A DNA stretch of 64,000 nucleotides from JAGXLP01 sp964649445 (GCA_964649445.1 CAZYPS010000002.1:1-64000), one strand, 5' to 3'; positions 8,113-17,734 are shown, numbered from the stretch's first letter. Translations and numbers: made by a program. Notes: generated by a model not told the origin, from the sequence alone.

Positions 8113-8946
8113 ATGGAGGTTAACTACAAGAGAATTCCCGAAGAAGACCGGGAAGAATTCAAGGAAATGCTCCATTATGCTTTTAGCCCTCATAAAGAGG
8201 AAGTCGATTACGACGACATCTCACCAACTTACCAAAAGTTCATCCGAAAATTTAATTTGCCCCTAAAGCGTTCATCAAAATGGTGGAAATATCAGCGGTT
8301 AAGCCATTGGAATAAGCCGGTCTACTGCTTTCTCTGGGAACAAAACAAGGATATTAGGGGTTACGTTCTATATTCAGTTGAGAAGAACAGCGAGCATGAC
8401 TGGAAGAAGGAACTTAATGTAAGCGAATTAATTTATGAAACGGAAGAAGCTTTCTACCAGTTACTTCGGTTTCTTTACAATCACGGTTCCCAGATGAATA
8501 GAATAACATTGCCATCCCCCTTGCCAAATGGGCTTTCCCTTCTTGACCTGTTGGACGACCCTCAAGAGATAGAGGCAAAGGAAAAACCCGGAATTATGGT
8601 CCGGTGCATAGACGTCGAAGCAGCTATTGAAACACTACCGCTCCCTGAAGGGCTGGAAAGCAATTTAATAATATCCGTCGAAGATCCTCTGCTTGAAGAA
8701 AATAGTGGAAATTACTCGCTCGATTTCGACGGAAATTCTTTCCCGGAAATTAACCGACTAAACCGGGAAGGCACGAAACCGGATCTTTCTCTCGATATCG
8801 GTTCCTTAACTAAGCTCTACACTGGATATTTGAGCCCGTCAGAAGCTATTACTGCTGGTAATTTAACCCTGAAAAACGAGGATAAACTTCCTCTGCTTCG
8901 CGAGATATTTCCGAAACAACGGACCTTTTTTCCCGAAGGATTTTAA
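8113..8946 (+). CDS. Eis-like GNAT/SCP2 protein lacking most of the first GNAT domain
   Basis: Residues 1-30 (RIPEEDREEFKEMLHYAF) look like the opening helix of Eis-family N-acetyltransferases. The chain then jumps after about 25 residues to the region that normally follows the first GNAT domain (RSSKWWKYQRL). It continues through the second GNAT-like domain (residues about 70-165) and the C-terminal SCP2-like domain (about 170-277, with PDLSLDIGSLTKLYTGY). Eis proteins are about 400 residues; this has 277. The missing piece is the first GNAT core that binds acetyl-CoA. The reading frame is intact, and AAAGGAGGATC precedes the ATG, so it is not an obvious pseudogene. The Eis assignment comes from motif order recalled by eye. 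It is the first gene of the plus-strand stretch before the PP-loop enzyme. Confidence 0.65.
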   Translation: MEVNYKRIPEEDREEFKEMLHYAFSPHKEEVDYDDISPTYQKFIRKFNLPLKRSSKWWKYQRLSHWNKPVYCFLWEQNKDIRGYVLYSVEKNSEHDWKKELNVSELIYETEEAFYQLLRFLYNHGSQMNRITLPSPLPNGLSLLDLLDDPQEIEAKEKPGIMVRCIDVEAAIETLPLPEGLESNLIISVEDPLLEENSGNYSLDFDGNSFPEINRLNREGTKPDLSLDIGSLTKLYTGYLSPSEAITAGNLTLKNEDKLPLLREIFPKQRTFFPEGF

Positions 8947-9123
8947 GGTAAGTCGAGCTCTTATTTGTTAATTTTAAATCCGGTTAGTTTCCAAATTTCA
9001 CGGGATCCAGCATCCAGAAAAAGCTCCAGGTACTTTCGGCTTGATTTGGTAGAAATTCCCCCAGGAGTTAATTAAATTTGAACGTAGAAAAGAACCTTAC
9101 AAAACGATATTGAGGTTGATCCA

Positions 9124-10152
9124 ATGACTGAAAAACAGCCGAAAAATCACAAAGCCCTTGCCCTCATTTCAGGGGGCTTGGATAGTCAAATAGCTGCCAA
9201 ACTGATCTCGGAACAGGGAATAGAAGTAATTGGTGCTAACTACAGAACGGGTTTTACGTCGGAGGAAGACGACGAACTGTTCGACCTAATCGAGGAGGAC
9301 CTGGAAATAGAAATCAGGCGTCCGGAGGTCGGAGAACAAGAGTACCTGGAGTTAATAAAATCGCCCGAACACGGTTACGGATCCGCCATGAACCCCTGTC
9401 TAGATTGCAGAGCCCTGGTTCTTCGCGAGGCGAAAGATTACATGGAAGAAATATCGGCGGACTTCGTCGTGACAGGCGAAGTACTCGGACAGCGCCCGAT
9501 GACTCAGAGAAAGGATAATATGGATCTTATCAAAAGAGAGAGCGGACTAACCGATAGACTCCTGCGACCCCTATCGGCAAAACTGCTCTCTCCTACCCTG
9601 CCCGAAGAGAAGGGCTGGGTGAATAGGAATGAGTTGCTGGACATCGAGGGGAGGTCCCGGAAAGTCCAGCTGGAACTGGCGGAAAAACTCGGAATTGACC
9701 ATTACAGCCAGCCAGCAGGTGGTTGCCTGTTGACCGAGGAAGAATTTGGTCATCGGCTTGAGGAACTTTTCGACCGTAAAGGCAGGGAAGAAGTTAACGC
9801 GGAAGAGGTAAAACTGCTTAGACACGGACGTCATTTTAGACTGCAGAACGGGGCCAAAGCGATAATTGGTAGAAACGAAGGAGAAAACGAGCAATTAAGT
9901 CAATTCAATTCCGACTTTTGGACGCTCAGAGTTTCGAATTTTCCCGGACCCCTCACTCTTGTGAGCAAAGAAGCAACTGAAGAGGAACTTAATTTAGCTG
10001 CCAGACTCACCGCTCGATACAGCCAGGGTCGGGGCGAAGCTCATCTTAAAGCGAGAGCGAAGAAAAACGGAGAGACAGAACTTTATCAGGTAGAACCTTT
10101 AGATTCTGATAGCAACTTGATCGAGAAGTTGAGAATCGAAAGTTCAAATTAA
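9124..10152 (+). CDS. PP-loop ATP pyrophosphatase, probable tRNA thiolation enzyme
   Basis: A 342-residue protein of the MnmA/ThiI-like adenylating family. The N-terminal PP-loop LISGGLDSQIAAKL binds ATP. Only three cysteines occur: C92 and C95 (NPCLDC) and C201 (AGGCLLT). A CxxC plus a distant single Cys is the arrangement used to hold a [4Fe-4S] cluster in cluster-dependent tRNA thiolases such as TtuA and TtcA relatives. GEVLGQRPMTQ after the first pair is typical of clostridial proteins annotated as thiouridylases of this class. It should activate a tRNA uridine by adenylation and insert sulfur; which uridine is unknown. The C-terminal 100 residues are a separate domain of unclear role. 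No cysteine desulfurase lies nearby. Confidence 0.75.
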   Translation: MTEKQPKNHKALALISGGLDSQIAAKLISEQGIEVIGANYRTGFTSEEDDELFDLIEEDLEIEIRRPEVGEQEYLELIKSPEHGYGSAMNPCLDCRALVLREAKDYMEEISADFVVTGEVLGQRPMTQRKDNMDLIKRESGLTDRLLRPLSAKLLSPTLPEEKGWVNRNELLDIEGRSRKVQLELAEKLGIDHYSQPAGGCLLTEEEFGHRLEELFDRKGREEVNAEEVKLLRHGRHFRLQNGAKAIIGRNEGENEQLSQFNSDFWTLRVSNFPGPLTLVSKEATEEELNLAARLTARYSQGRGEAHLKARAKKNGETELYQVEPLDSDSNLIEKLRIESSN

Positions 10153-10269
10153 ATAGGGGCGTTCAAGTTTGCCAGATAATTTACCCAATCAAGTTCAAAG
10201 GTAATTTCAGAATACCAACTACTGCACAACCCGTGCCGCTAATTCCGATATCCCCGAAGGAGGAGCACA

Positions 10270-11172
10270 ATGACTAAAATTCTGGAGTCGGTACCAAATT
10301 ATAGCGTAGGTAAGGACGAAGAGATCATCGAAAAGATAGTTAGCCCGTTTGAGAACCGCGAAGACGTGAAGTTGCTCGACTATTCGGCCGATCCAGACCA
10401 CAACCGGCTCGTGGTCACCAATGTTGGTAGCCCGGAAGGTCTGTTCGAGGCTACGCTTGAAACAGTGGGTATTGCCATTGACCTAATAGACATGAACGAG
10501 CATGCTGGGGAGCATCCCAGGATGGGTGCGGTCGACGTAATCCCGTTCACCCCTGTTAAAAATGTAACGATGGACGAAGCAGTTAAACTCGCAAAGCGTC
10601 TCGCGAATGAGACAGCGATCAAATACGACCTACCTATTTATCTTTATGAAGAAGCCGCAACTAGTCCGGAACGAGAGAATCTGGCAACTATAAGGAAGGG
10701 GGAATTCGAAGGATTCCCCGAAAAGATAAAGAAAGATGACTGGAAACCCGACTACGGTCCGGAAAAAGTCCATAAAACTGCCGGAGTAACCGCAATCGGT
10801 GCGAGAAAACCGCTGGTAGCATTCAACGTAAATCTCGGAACTGACGATTTGAGCGTTGCAAAAAAGATCGCCCGGGAAGTAAGAGGTTCCAGCGGGGGCT
10901 TACACTACTGCAAAGCCATGGGCGTAAACCTTGAAGAAGAAGGACTCGTACAGGTTTCAATGAATATGACTGATTATACCAGAACTTCTCTTCAGCAGGC
11001 TTTCGAACTGATCAGGTCCGAAGCAAGTCGGTTCGGTGTGACCATAGCCGAAAGCGAGATAGTTGGTCTCGTTCCCGGGGACGCTCTCTTAGATGCAGCG
11101 GAGCATTACCTCCAGATAAAAGATTTCTCTTCCGATCAGGTTATAGAGAACAGGCTACTGGAGGAACTTTAA
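10270..11172 (+). CDS. ftcD: Glutamate formimidoyltransferase
   Basis: This enzyme transfers the formimino group of N-formimino-L-glutamate to tetrahydrofolate, releasing glutamate in the last step of this histidine pathway. The protein opens with ESVPNYSVGKDEEIIEKI, carries the catalytic histidine region DMNEHAGEHPRMGAVDVIPF near residue 80, and is 300 residues long. That equals the transferase half of the mammalian enzyme; the cyclodeaminase half is absent and would be a separate gene outside the window. The start has AAGGAGGAGC before the ATG. Its stop overlaps the hutI start by one base (TAATG), so the two genes are translationally coupled. Confidence 0.95.
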   Translation: MTKILESVPNYSVGKDEEIIEKIVSPFENREDVKLLDYSADPDHNRLVVTNVGSPEGLFEATLETVGIAIDLIDMNEHAGEHPRMGAVDVIPFTPVKNVTMDEAVKLAKRLANETAIKYDLPIYLYEEAATSPERENLATIRKGEFEGFPEKIKKDDWKPDYGPEKVHKTAGVTAIGARKPLVAFNVNLGTDDLSVAKKIAREVRGSSGGLHYCKAMGVNLEEEGLVQVSMNMTDYTRTSLQQAFELIRSEASRFGVTIAESEIVGLVPGDALLDAAEHYLQIKDFSSDQVIENRLLEEL

Positions 11173-12404
11173 TGAGCAAAAAACTCGTCACGAATATCGG
11201 GCAGATGGTCACGCCCCGGGGGGATGAGTTCAAATCCGGTTCTGACATGGACAACCTTTGCGTGACCGAAGAAAGGACCATCCTTATAGAAGAAGGCTTT
11301 ATTTCGGAAGTCGGTGATAAAGGCGATTTTTCCGACATAAACTCGGACGAAGTCGAAACAATCGACGCCTGTGGAAATCCCGTATTGCCCGGATTCGTCG
11401 ATCCCCATACCCATTTCGTTTTCTCCGGCTACCGAGCCGAAGAATTTCAGTTGAGGCTCCAGGGGAAAAGTTACGAAGAGATCGCCAGAGAAGGTGGCGG
11501 CATTGCCAGTTCAGTGAGTTCTACTCGCAAAGCACCATTATCCCGGCTGAAAAAAGAGTCGAGAAAGAGGCTCCGTTCCATGGCCCGGTTCGGCGTGACG
11601 ACCGTAGAAGGCAAGACGGGATACGGGCTGGACAGGGAAACAGAGCTAAAGCAACTCAAAGTAATGAGAAAACTGGATGCCGATACTCCTCTGGATATAG
11701 TTCCAACTTTCCTCGGTGCCCACTCCATCCCGCCGGAATACTCGGATCGGAGGAAAGAGTACGTCAAGTTTGTAACTGAAGAAGTCACTCCTCTGGCGGC
11801 AGAAGAAGGAGCAGAATTCTGTGACGTCTTCTGTGATAGAGGTGCGTTCACCGTAAAAGAGTCCAGGAAAATACTTTCCGAAGGAAGAAACTCTGGATTG
11901 ACCCCGAAAATTCACGCCGACGAAATCGCCGGCACCGGCGGCGCCGAACTCTCAGCCGAGGTAAATGCAATATCTGCCGATCACCTCCTGAAGGCTTCGG
12001 AAGAGGGCCTCCGATTGATGAAAGAAGAGGGCGTAGTTGCGGTTCTTCTACCGATAACAGCGTTCAGCCTCAAAGAGGACTACGCTAGAGCAAGATACAT
12101 GATCGACCAGGACCTCCCAGTAAGTCTGGCGACGGACTTCAATCCGGGAAGTTGCTTCTCGGAATCAATTCCATTACTCATATCTTTAGCGACACTGTAT
12201 ATGGGTATGACTGTTGAGGAAACCATTACAGCACTTACGCTAAACGCCGCAGCAGCACTCGACAGAGCGGATCAAATAGGCTCAATAGAGAAAGGCAAGC
12301 GAGCCGACATGATCATCCTGGACGCTCCTGATTACAAACACCTTTCTTATCATATTGGTGTAAATTCGGTTGAACGTGTCATAAAAGGGGGTGAAATCAT
12401 CTGA
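11172..12404 (+). CDS. hutI: Imidazolonepropionase
   Basis: This amidohydrolase opens the imidazolone ring of 4-imidazolone-5-propionate to give formiminoglutamate. Its 410 residues show the metal-binding DPHTHF (about residues 76-81), GKTGYGLD, the histidines in KIHADEIAG and SADHL, and the aspartate in ATDFNPGS. The length is normal for the family. It begins at the TAATG overlap with ftcD, so FtcD and HutI should be made together and act in sequence. The other two pathway enzymes lie 1.6 kb downstream on the opposite strand. Confidence 0.95.
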   Translation: MSKKLVTNIGQMVTPRGDEFKSGSDMDNLCVTEERTILIEEGFISEVGDKGDFSDINSDEVETIDACGNPVLPGFVDPHTHFVFSGYRAEEFQLRLQGKSYEEIAREGGGIASSVSSTRKAPLSRLKKESRKRLRSMARFGVTTVEGKTGYGLDRETELKQLKVMRKLDADTPLDIVPTFLGAHSIPPEYSDRRKEYVKFVTEEVTPLAAEEGAEFCDVFCDRGAFTVKESRKILSEGRNSGLTPKIHADEIAGTGGAELSAEVNAISADHLLKASEEGLRLMKEEGVVAVLLPITAFSLKEDYARARYMIDQDLPVSLATDFNPGSCFSESIPLLISLATLYMGMTVEETITALTLNAAAALDRADQIGSIEKGKRADMIILDAPDYKHLSYHIGVNSVERVIKGGEII

Positions 12405-12691
12405 AAGAGAAATAGTCCACGCTTCTAACATAACCTTACAATCGTTTATGTGACCAGGAAGTTCTATAATATATTCTTTCCCATCAATGCTATAGACTCT
12501 CGACTCTCCTTGAGAAACAAAGGTTAAATTTGCTGGTGCTTCTGAAAATTAGCGTAGATTCACTTAATTGTATTGCCTTCGGTAGTTAAACTTTCGATGA
12601 AGGTGGTTCGAAATTAATCTCAGTTAAAAACCGATATTTTGGCAGTTATTTACCAGCGTTAGAACAAATTGCACCTCGAAGGGAGGTTAAA

Positions 12692-13117
12692 ATGAGTGAA
12701 TTAAAAACCGTAGATGAGATCGACACCAGCTACAGCAAATCTCAAATTTACTGGAGGATTGACAAACTGGTGGAAAGCGGGTTGATGGAACCCCCGGAAA
12801 GAGGAGACCGGAATGAATACCTGCTCAGTCCGGAGCAGTCCGAAATTCTAAAAAGTCTTTCGGAAGTGGAGAAAAACCACGATACCGTAAAAGAAGCTAT
12901 CGATAAGCTCGAAGAAGAAAAACTCGAAGAGGGTCCCGATCAGGAACTCCTTGACAGATTGGAAGACCTTGAAGAAAGAGTTGTAGTTCTGGAGGATAAG
13001 GTTAAAGCTCTAGAAAGGGGGCTAACAGTTCAGGACGACAGACTCCAGCAGTTTCGAGAGAGGTGGAAAAATCAATTAAAGGAAGGAGCTAAGAAAGTCA
13101 AAGACCTGTTTGGATAA
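12692..13117 (+). CDS. Small HTH/coiled-coil protein, possible regulator
   Basis: A 141-residue acidic protein I cannot assign to a named family. Residues about 12-50 (YSKSQIYWRIDKLVESGLMEP, then a short wing-like EYLLSPEQ) read like a winged or MerR-type helix-turn-helix that recognises a dimeric site. Residues about 58-125 form a heptad-rich coiled coil with a leucine-zipper-like segment (LLDRLEDLEERVVVLEDKVKAL). The end is basic and amphipathic. GGGAGG precedes the ATG. It lies between the two convergent halves of the histidine-utilisation genes, so control of hut is an attractive guess, but the sequence does not show it. Confidence 0.55.
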   Translation: MSELKTVDEIDTSYSKSQIYWRIDKLVESGLMEPPERGDRNEYLLSPEQSEILKSLSEVEKNHDTVKEAIDKLEEEKLEEGPDQELLDRLEDLEERVVVLEDKVKALERGLTVQDDRLQQFRERWKNQLKEGAKKVKDLFG

Positions 13118-13300
13118 GAGCGGATTTCCTCACCGACTGGATCGGCCAAACCTAACGTCAAGCTATTGAACTACCGAAACCAGTTTTCATTGAAGGATTT
13201 ATTAGTAGCCGGCCTATTTATTCCAGCTCCTTTGATCTCGCGTAATAGAGGAACTTCAACCAGAGGTTAGATGAGGTGACCAAACCCGCCATCAATTCAT

Positions 13301-13942
13301 TCAGGGAGTGACGAAGAAGTATACGACGGAAAAATGACAAATTCCCCCGCCTAAAACAAATAGATGCCATACCGCATGATTATAAGTAAGTCCTTTCCGC
13401 TTATAGAATATTACCCCCAGAGAATATATTAGCCCTCCCACTATCAACAGAATAACTCCAACCCAGCCAATAGAAGATAACAACTGATGTAAAAAAATCA
13501 GTGAGAGCCAGCCCATTAGGATATAAGTAGCCGTTCCTACACTGGAAAACCGGTCGAGAGAAATGCCTTGGAACAAAATACCTCCGATCGCCAGCCCCCA
13601 GATCGTGCCAAACAGGGCCCAGCCCCATCCATTCCTAAGGCTTACCAAAGTGAACGGCGTATAGGTCCCGGCAATTAATATATAAATCGAGCTATGGTCA
13701 AGAACCCGGAAAAACTTTTTAAACTTTTGGTAGGGAAGTCCATGGTAGAGAGTAGATGAGAGAAAAAGCAGGATTAAACTCCCTCCGTAAATCCCAAAAC
13801 TGATCAACATCCATGAGTTATTCCACCTGACGGCTCGTAACAGCAATATAACTAATCCTGCGACACTCGCTAAAAATCCGAGTGAGTGAAGAACGAAATT
13901 GGCTGTTTCTTCCTTTGGATCGTAATTAGAAGTTGAGGTCAA
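13301..13942 (-). CDS. Hemolysin III / TrhA-family membrane protein
   Basis: A 213-residue protein with seven predicted membrane segments. The family pattern is present: NFVLHSLGF at the start, SSTLYHGLPYQKFKKFFRVLDHSSIYILIAG in the middle, and late HAVWHLFVLGGGICHF. These give the conserved Ser/Asp/His set shared with adiponectin-receptor-like putative metal-dependent hydrolases. Bacterial members are called hemolysin III, but their physiological role is more likely membrane homeostasis. The start is TTG, with AGGAGG five bases upstream. It follows hutU on the same strand by about 48 bases and may be read through from it, with no obvious functional link. Confidence 0.85.
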   Translation of the reverse strand: MTSTSNYDPKEETANFVLHSLGFLASVAGLVILLLRAVRWNNSWMLISFGIYGGSLILLFLSSTLYHGLPYQKFKKFFRVLDHSSIYILIAGTYTPFTLVSLRNGWGWALFGTIWGLAIGGILFQGISLDRFSSVGTATYILMGWLSLIFLHQLLSSIGWVGVILLIVGGLIYSLGVIFYKRKGLTYNHAVWHLFVLGGGICHFSVVYFFVTP

Positions 13943-13990
13943 ACTTTCCTCCTGAACCGTATTCTCGGGAGTTGATCGGCAGGAAAAGAA

Positions 13991-16018
13991 CTAGCTCAAG
14001 TTATTCTCAACTGCCTCTTCCACCAATTCGTCCTCGGCATGATAAGGCAGAGTCGCGTGTCCTTCCGCGCCTTTTCGTTTATTCCATTCGACCATCGTCT
14101 CTACTGCGTGTTCATTTCTAGCCCAAGACCTGCGGGCTACGCCACCGTGGACGTCCCAGTCAATTGCGGATTGTATTATCCTGTCTACTTTCTTACTGCC
14201 GTCCAGTACCAGACCAAATCCGCCGTTAAAGCATTTTCCAATGCCGACGCCGCCACCGTTGCTCTCCACTGCCATGGTCATACCTCGGGCAACGTTTCCG
14301 GCAAAGTCGTGGACTGACATCTCGGCCATGATATTGCTGCCATCCTTTATATTTGAGGTTTCCCGATAAGGTGAATCGGTTCCTCCCGGGTCGTGGTGAT
14401 CCCGACCAATCATGACCGGACCAATCTCACCTTCTCGAACGAGCCGGTTAAACTCCAGTGCCATTTCGACACGACCCGGACCGTCCGTGTAGAGTATTCT
14501 TGCTTCGGACCCAACCACCAGATCGTTATCCTCCGCATCCCTGATCCAGATATAATTATCGTAGTCCTGGGACCGCCTGTCCTGGTCGATGATTTCCTGA
14601 GCTGCTTTATCCGTCCTCCGTAAATCTTCCTTCTTTCCGGAAAGACAGACCCATCTATAAGGGCCGTAACCGTAGTCAAAAAAGACCGGTCCCATTATGT
14701 CCTCGACGTAAGAAGGGAAGATGAATCCGGAACTGGGATCAGTCTCGTCCTTCGCTATTTCCTTTACCCCGGCATCGTAGACCGCCTTCATGAAACTGTT
14801 GCCGTAGTCGAAAAAGTAGGCACCACTGTCAACGAGATCCTGAATTAGATGAAAGTGTTTCTCCAGTGATCTATCGACTTCTTTTCTGAATTCCTCCGGG
14901 TTATCGCTCAAAAGATTCCTGCTTTCTTCGTAGGTGTAGCCGACGGGATGATAACCACCCGAATAAGCATTATGGCAGGAGGTTTGATCGGAGAGGAGGT
15001 CGACCTCAATATCGTTTTCTACTACGTAATCCAGCAGATCCACCACGTTACCATGATAAGCTATTGATACGGACCTTTCTTCTTCCAGGTACCGGGGGAC
15101 CAGGTCAAATATCTCGTCCAGATCATCGTAAACCTCGCTTAACCAGCCCTGTTCCCGCCGAGTTTCAATCCGGGACTCGTCAACCTCGGCTATTACACCG
15201 ACGCCGCCGGCGATCTCAATTGATTTAGCCTGAGCACCGCTCATGCCTCCAAGGCCGGAGGTCACGTAAAGCTGGCCGCTTAAGTCCTCCTTCGCGTCGT
15301 TGCCGAGGAACTTCCGGCCGGCATTTAACAGTGTGCTGTATGTCCCGTGGACTATGCCCTGAGGACCGATATACATCCAGCCACCAGCCGTCATCTGACC
15401 GTAGTTTGCCACCCCTAAAGCCGCCGCCTTGTTGAAATGCTCCTGGTCATCAAACTCACCAACCATCAAAGCGTTAGTGGAGATCACCTGAGGCGCAGAC
15501 GGTTTTGACGGAAACAATCCTAATGGGTGACCGGACTGGACAACTAGAGTCTGGTCTTTGGTCATCTCCTGGAGGTACTTCTTTATCAACCGATATTGCA
15601 TCCAGTTCTGACAAACCTGGCCGGATTCCCCGTATGTTACCAGTTCATAAGGGTAGAGGGCAACGTCAAAATCCAGGTTGTTGTCTATCATCAACTGAAT
15701 CGCTCGGCCTTCAAGCGTCTTCCCCTCGTACTCGTCAACGGGTTTCGCTTCGATCGGACCGTTTGGTCTGTAGCGGTAGCCATAGATCCTTCCCCTGGTA
15801 ACGAGCTCCTCGGCAAATTCCGGAGCCAGCTTTTCGTGTAGTTCGGGCGGAATATACCTGAGGGCGTTCTTTACCGCCAATTCCATTTCCTCTCGGGACA
15901 GGTCAAGCTCTCTTCTTGGTGCCCTCCTTATTCCCTCTTTAAACTCCGGTTTCTCCGGTAGTTCGTTGGGTAGTTTTATTCTCATCGCTTCGGAAACATC
16001 TAGGTTAATCGAACTCAT
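13991..16018 (-). CDS. hutU: Urocanate hydratase, long form
   Basis: This enzyme hydrates urocanate to imidazolonepropionate using tightly bound NAD+. Motifs seen include ESGQVCQNWMQYRLIKKYL, VQSGHPLGLFPS, ANYGQMTAGGWMYIGPQGI, VTSGLGGMSGAQ, SDQTSCHNAYSGGYHPVGY (with the active-site cysteine) and late DHHDPGGTDSPYRET. From the chosen start it has 675 residues. That is the long type also found in animals and some anaerobes, not the 550-residue Bacillus type. The start at 16018 is chosen over an upstream in-frame ATG because GGAGGTGGGAGA lies directly before it. It follows hutH on the same strand after about 130 bases. Confidence 0.95.
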   Translation of the reverse strand: MSSINLDVSEAMRIKLPNELPEKPEFKEGIRRAPRRELDLSREEMELAVKNALRYIPPELHEKLAPEFAEELVTRGRIYGYRYRPNGPIEAKPVDEYEGKTLEGRAIQLMIDNNLDFDVALYPYELVTYGESGQVCQNWMQYRLIKKYLQEMTKDQTLVVQSGHPLGLFPSKPSAPQVISTNALMVGEFDDQEHFNKAAALGVANYGQMTAGGWMYIGPQGIVHGTYSTLLNAGRKFLGNDAKEDLSGQLYVTSGLGGMSGAQAKSIEIAGGVGVIAEVDESRIETRREQGWLSEVYDDLDEIFDLVPRYLEEERSVSIAYHGNVVDLLDYVVENDIEVDLLSDQTSCHNAYSGGYHPVGYTYEESRNLLSDNPEEFRKEVDRSLEKHFHLIQDLVDSGAYFFDYGNSFMKAVYDAGVKEIAKDETDPSSGFIFPSYVEDIMGPVFFDYGYGPYRWVCLSGKKEDLRRTDKAAQEIIDQDRRSQDYDNYIWIRDAEDNDLVVGSEARILYTDGPGRVEMALEFNRLVREGEIGPVMIGRDHHDPGGTDSPYRETSNIKDGSNIMAEMSVHDFAGNVARGMTMAVESNGGGVGIGKCFNGGFGLVLDGSKKVDRIIQSAIDWDVHGGVARRSWARNEHAVETMVEWNKRKGAEGHATLPYHAEDELVEEAVENNLS

Positions 16019-16146
16019 TCTCCCACCTCCTGAAAATGACATTTCAACAATATTTTTTCGCATTCAGCAAAATAGAACCGAGCCCTCTACAACCCTTTCG
16101 AAATGGAAACCCTGAAAGTTGGATTAAGACGAATTCGAGATTTCGC

Positions 16147-17661
16147 TTACGTTATTTCGTATTTCTCCACAATTTGCTCCAGGAATCCTCCGTCCTTTAA
16201 AAGTTCGGATCCTTTTTTTATCAACGAGGAGAGCTCTCTATCTTCGTTAACGGGTGGTATATCTTCTCGGACAAACCGATAAAATTCATCAAGTGGCTCC
16301 GTCAAATTCAGTTCGGCAAATTCCTGAGCCTGACAGGAACTGATCAATTCTACTGACAGAGCTTTTCTGACGTTTTTTATTATGGTTTTGAGATCCTGCG
16401 CCCCGTGCATCCCCATGGATACGTGATCCTCCTGATCGCCCGATACGGGAATGGAATCGACTGAAGCCGGAGAAGCGAGGTTTTTGTTTTCGGAAACCAG
16501 GGATGCACTGGTATATTGAGCCAGCATAAATCCCGAATTCGTCCCCGGGTCCTCAGCGAGGTAGGGAGGAAGGTCCCCGTTAAGCTCCGGGTGTAATAAC
16601 CGATTGACCCTTCTCTCGGATATACTGCCAAGTTCGGAGAGGGCAACCTTCATATAATCGGCAGTCAATGCCAGCGGTTCTCCGTGAAAATTCCCACCGG
16701 AAACTACCGCTTTCGGGTCATTGAAGATCAACGGATTATCAGTTACGGAGTTCATCTCGGTTTTTACTACCTTACTCACATGGCTCATGGCCGTCCGGAC
16801 ACTCCCGTGAACCTGAGGAGTACACCTGATCGAATAGGGATCCTGGACGTTAACCGGGCAGTAATTTTCCGGATCGTAATCCGTCAATTTTCTTAAGTTC
16901 TTCGCCACCTGAGCCTGACCCTCGTAAGGCCTGAGTTCGTAAATTCGGGAATCGAACTGAGCAAAATTGCCTCCCAGTATAAAAGTGGTTAACCCACTAA
17001 TGATATCGGCGTATTTTATCAGTTTTCGAATCTCCGAAATACCGAGAGCCATAACCGCCGTCATCGCTTGAGTTCCGTTAATCAGCGCCAATCCTTCCTT
17101 CTCTCTTAACCCGATTTCCTCAATACCGGCCCTATCGAGTGCTTTTCCCGCCGGTAACAATCCGCCTTCATAAAAAGCCTTTCCCTTACCAATCAATACC
17201 GAAGCAATATGAGCGAGCGGTATTAAATCCCCGCTTGCACCGAGTGACCCTTTCTCCGGTACGTAGGGAGTAACACCTTGATTAAGTAATTCAATAAGTC
17301 GCTCGAGTACTACCAGCCTAATACCTGAATTCCCCCTGCCCAGGGAATTGGTCCGCAAAGCAATTATAGCTCTGACAGTTTCCTCACTCAGAGGGTCTCC
17401 GACCCCGGCAGAATGACTTTTGAGCAGGTTTTCCTGGAGGGCACGCCGTTCCTCCTCCGGAATTTCTTCACTCACAAGATCCCCAAATCCAGTGGTAACT
17501 CCATAAATCGGTCTATCAGTCTCATCTATCAATTCTTCCAGGGTGGACCTGCTTTCTTCTACCCGGGAACGTGCTTCTTGTCCAAGTTCCGCTTTTTTAC
17601 CCTCGCAAGCGACGGAAATCAAATCATTTATCGACAATTTACCATTCAAACTGACATTCAT
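16147..17661 (-). CDS. hutH: Histidine ammonia-lyase
   Basis: The first enzyme of histidine catabolism, deaminating histidine to urocanate. It is 504 residues long, normal for the family. The self-processing Ala-Ser-Gly triad that forms the MIO cofactor is at residues 142-144 in GSLGASGDLIPLAHIA. Other family motifs are YGVTTGFG near residue 53, NGTQAMTA, and the QDPYSIRCTPQVHG segment. GGTGG precedes the ATG. It is upstream of hutU on the minus strand and downstream of the second AOR gene after a gap of about 70 bases. Confidence 0.96.
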   Translation of the reverse strand: MNVSLNGKLSINDLISVACEGKKAELGQEARSRVEESRSTLEELIDETDRPIYGVTTGFGDLVSEEIPEEERRALQENLLKSHSAGVGDPLSEETVRAIIALRTNSLGRGNSGIRLVVLERLIELLNQGVTPYVPEKGSLGASGDLIPLAHIASVLIGKGKAFYEGGLLPAGKALDRAGIEEIGLREKEGLALINGTQAMTAVMALGISEIRKLIKYADIISGLTTFILGGNFAQFDSRIYELRPYEGQAQVAKNLRKLTDYDPENYCPVNVQDPYSIRCTPQVHGSVRTAMSHVSKVVKTEMNSVTDNPLIFNDPKAVVSGGNFHGEPLALTADYMKVALSELGSISERRVNRLLHPELNGDLPPYLAEDPGTNSGFMLAQYTSASLVSENKNLASPASVDSIPVSGDQEDHVSMGMHGAQDLKTIIKNVRKALSVELISSCQAQEFAELNLTEPLDEFYRFVREDIPPVNEDRELSSLIKKGSELLKDGGFLEQIVEKYEIT

Positions 17662-17734
17662 ATATAACCACCGTAACCAATAGCATTCACTGTGAAATCC
17701 CTTCTAATAACGGCAACTGTCAAATAAGTATCTT

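Noticed and set aside
7970..8266. Plus-strand 98-codon frame overlapping the Eis-like start
   Set aside because: The Eis-like frame has the AAAGGAGG site and family motifs; this one has neither.
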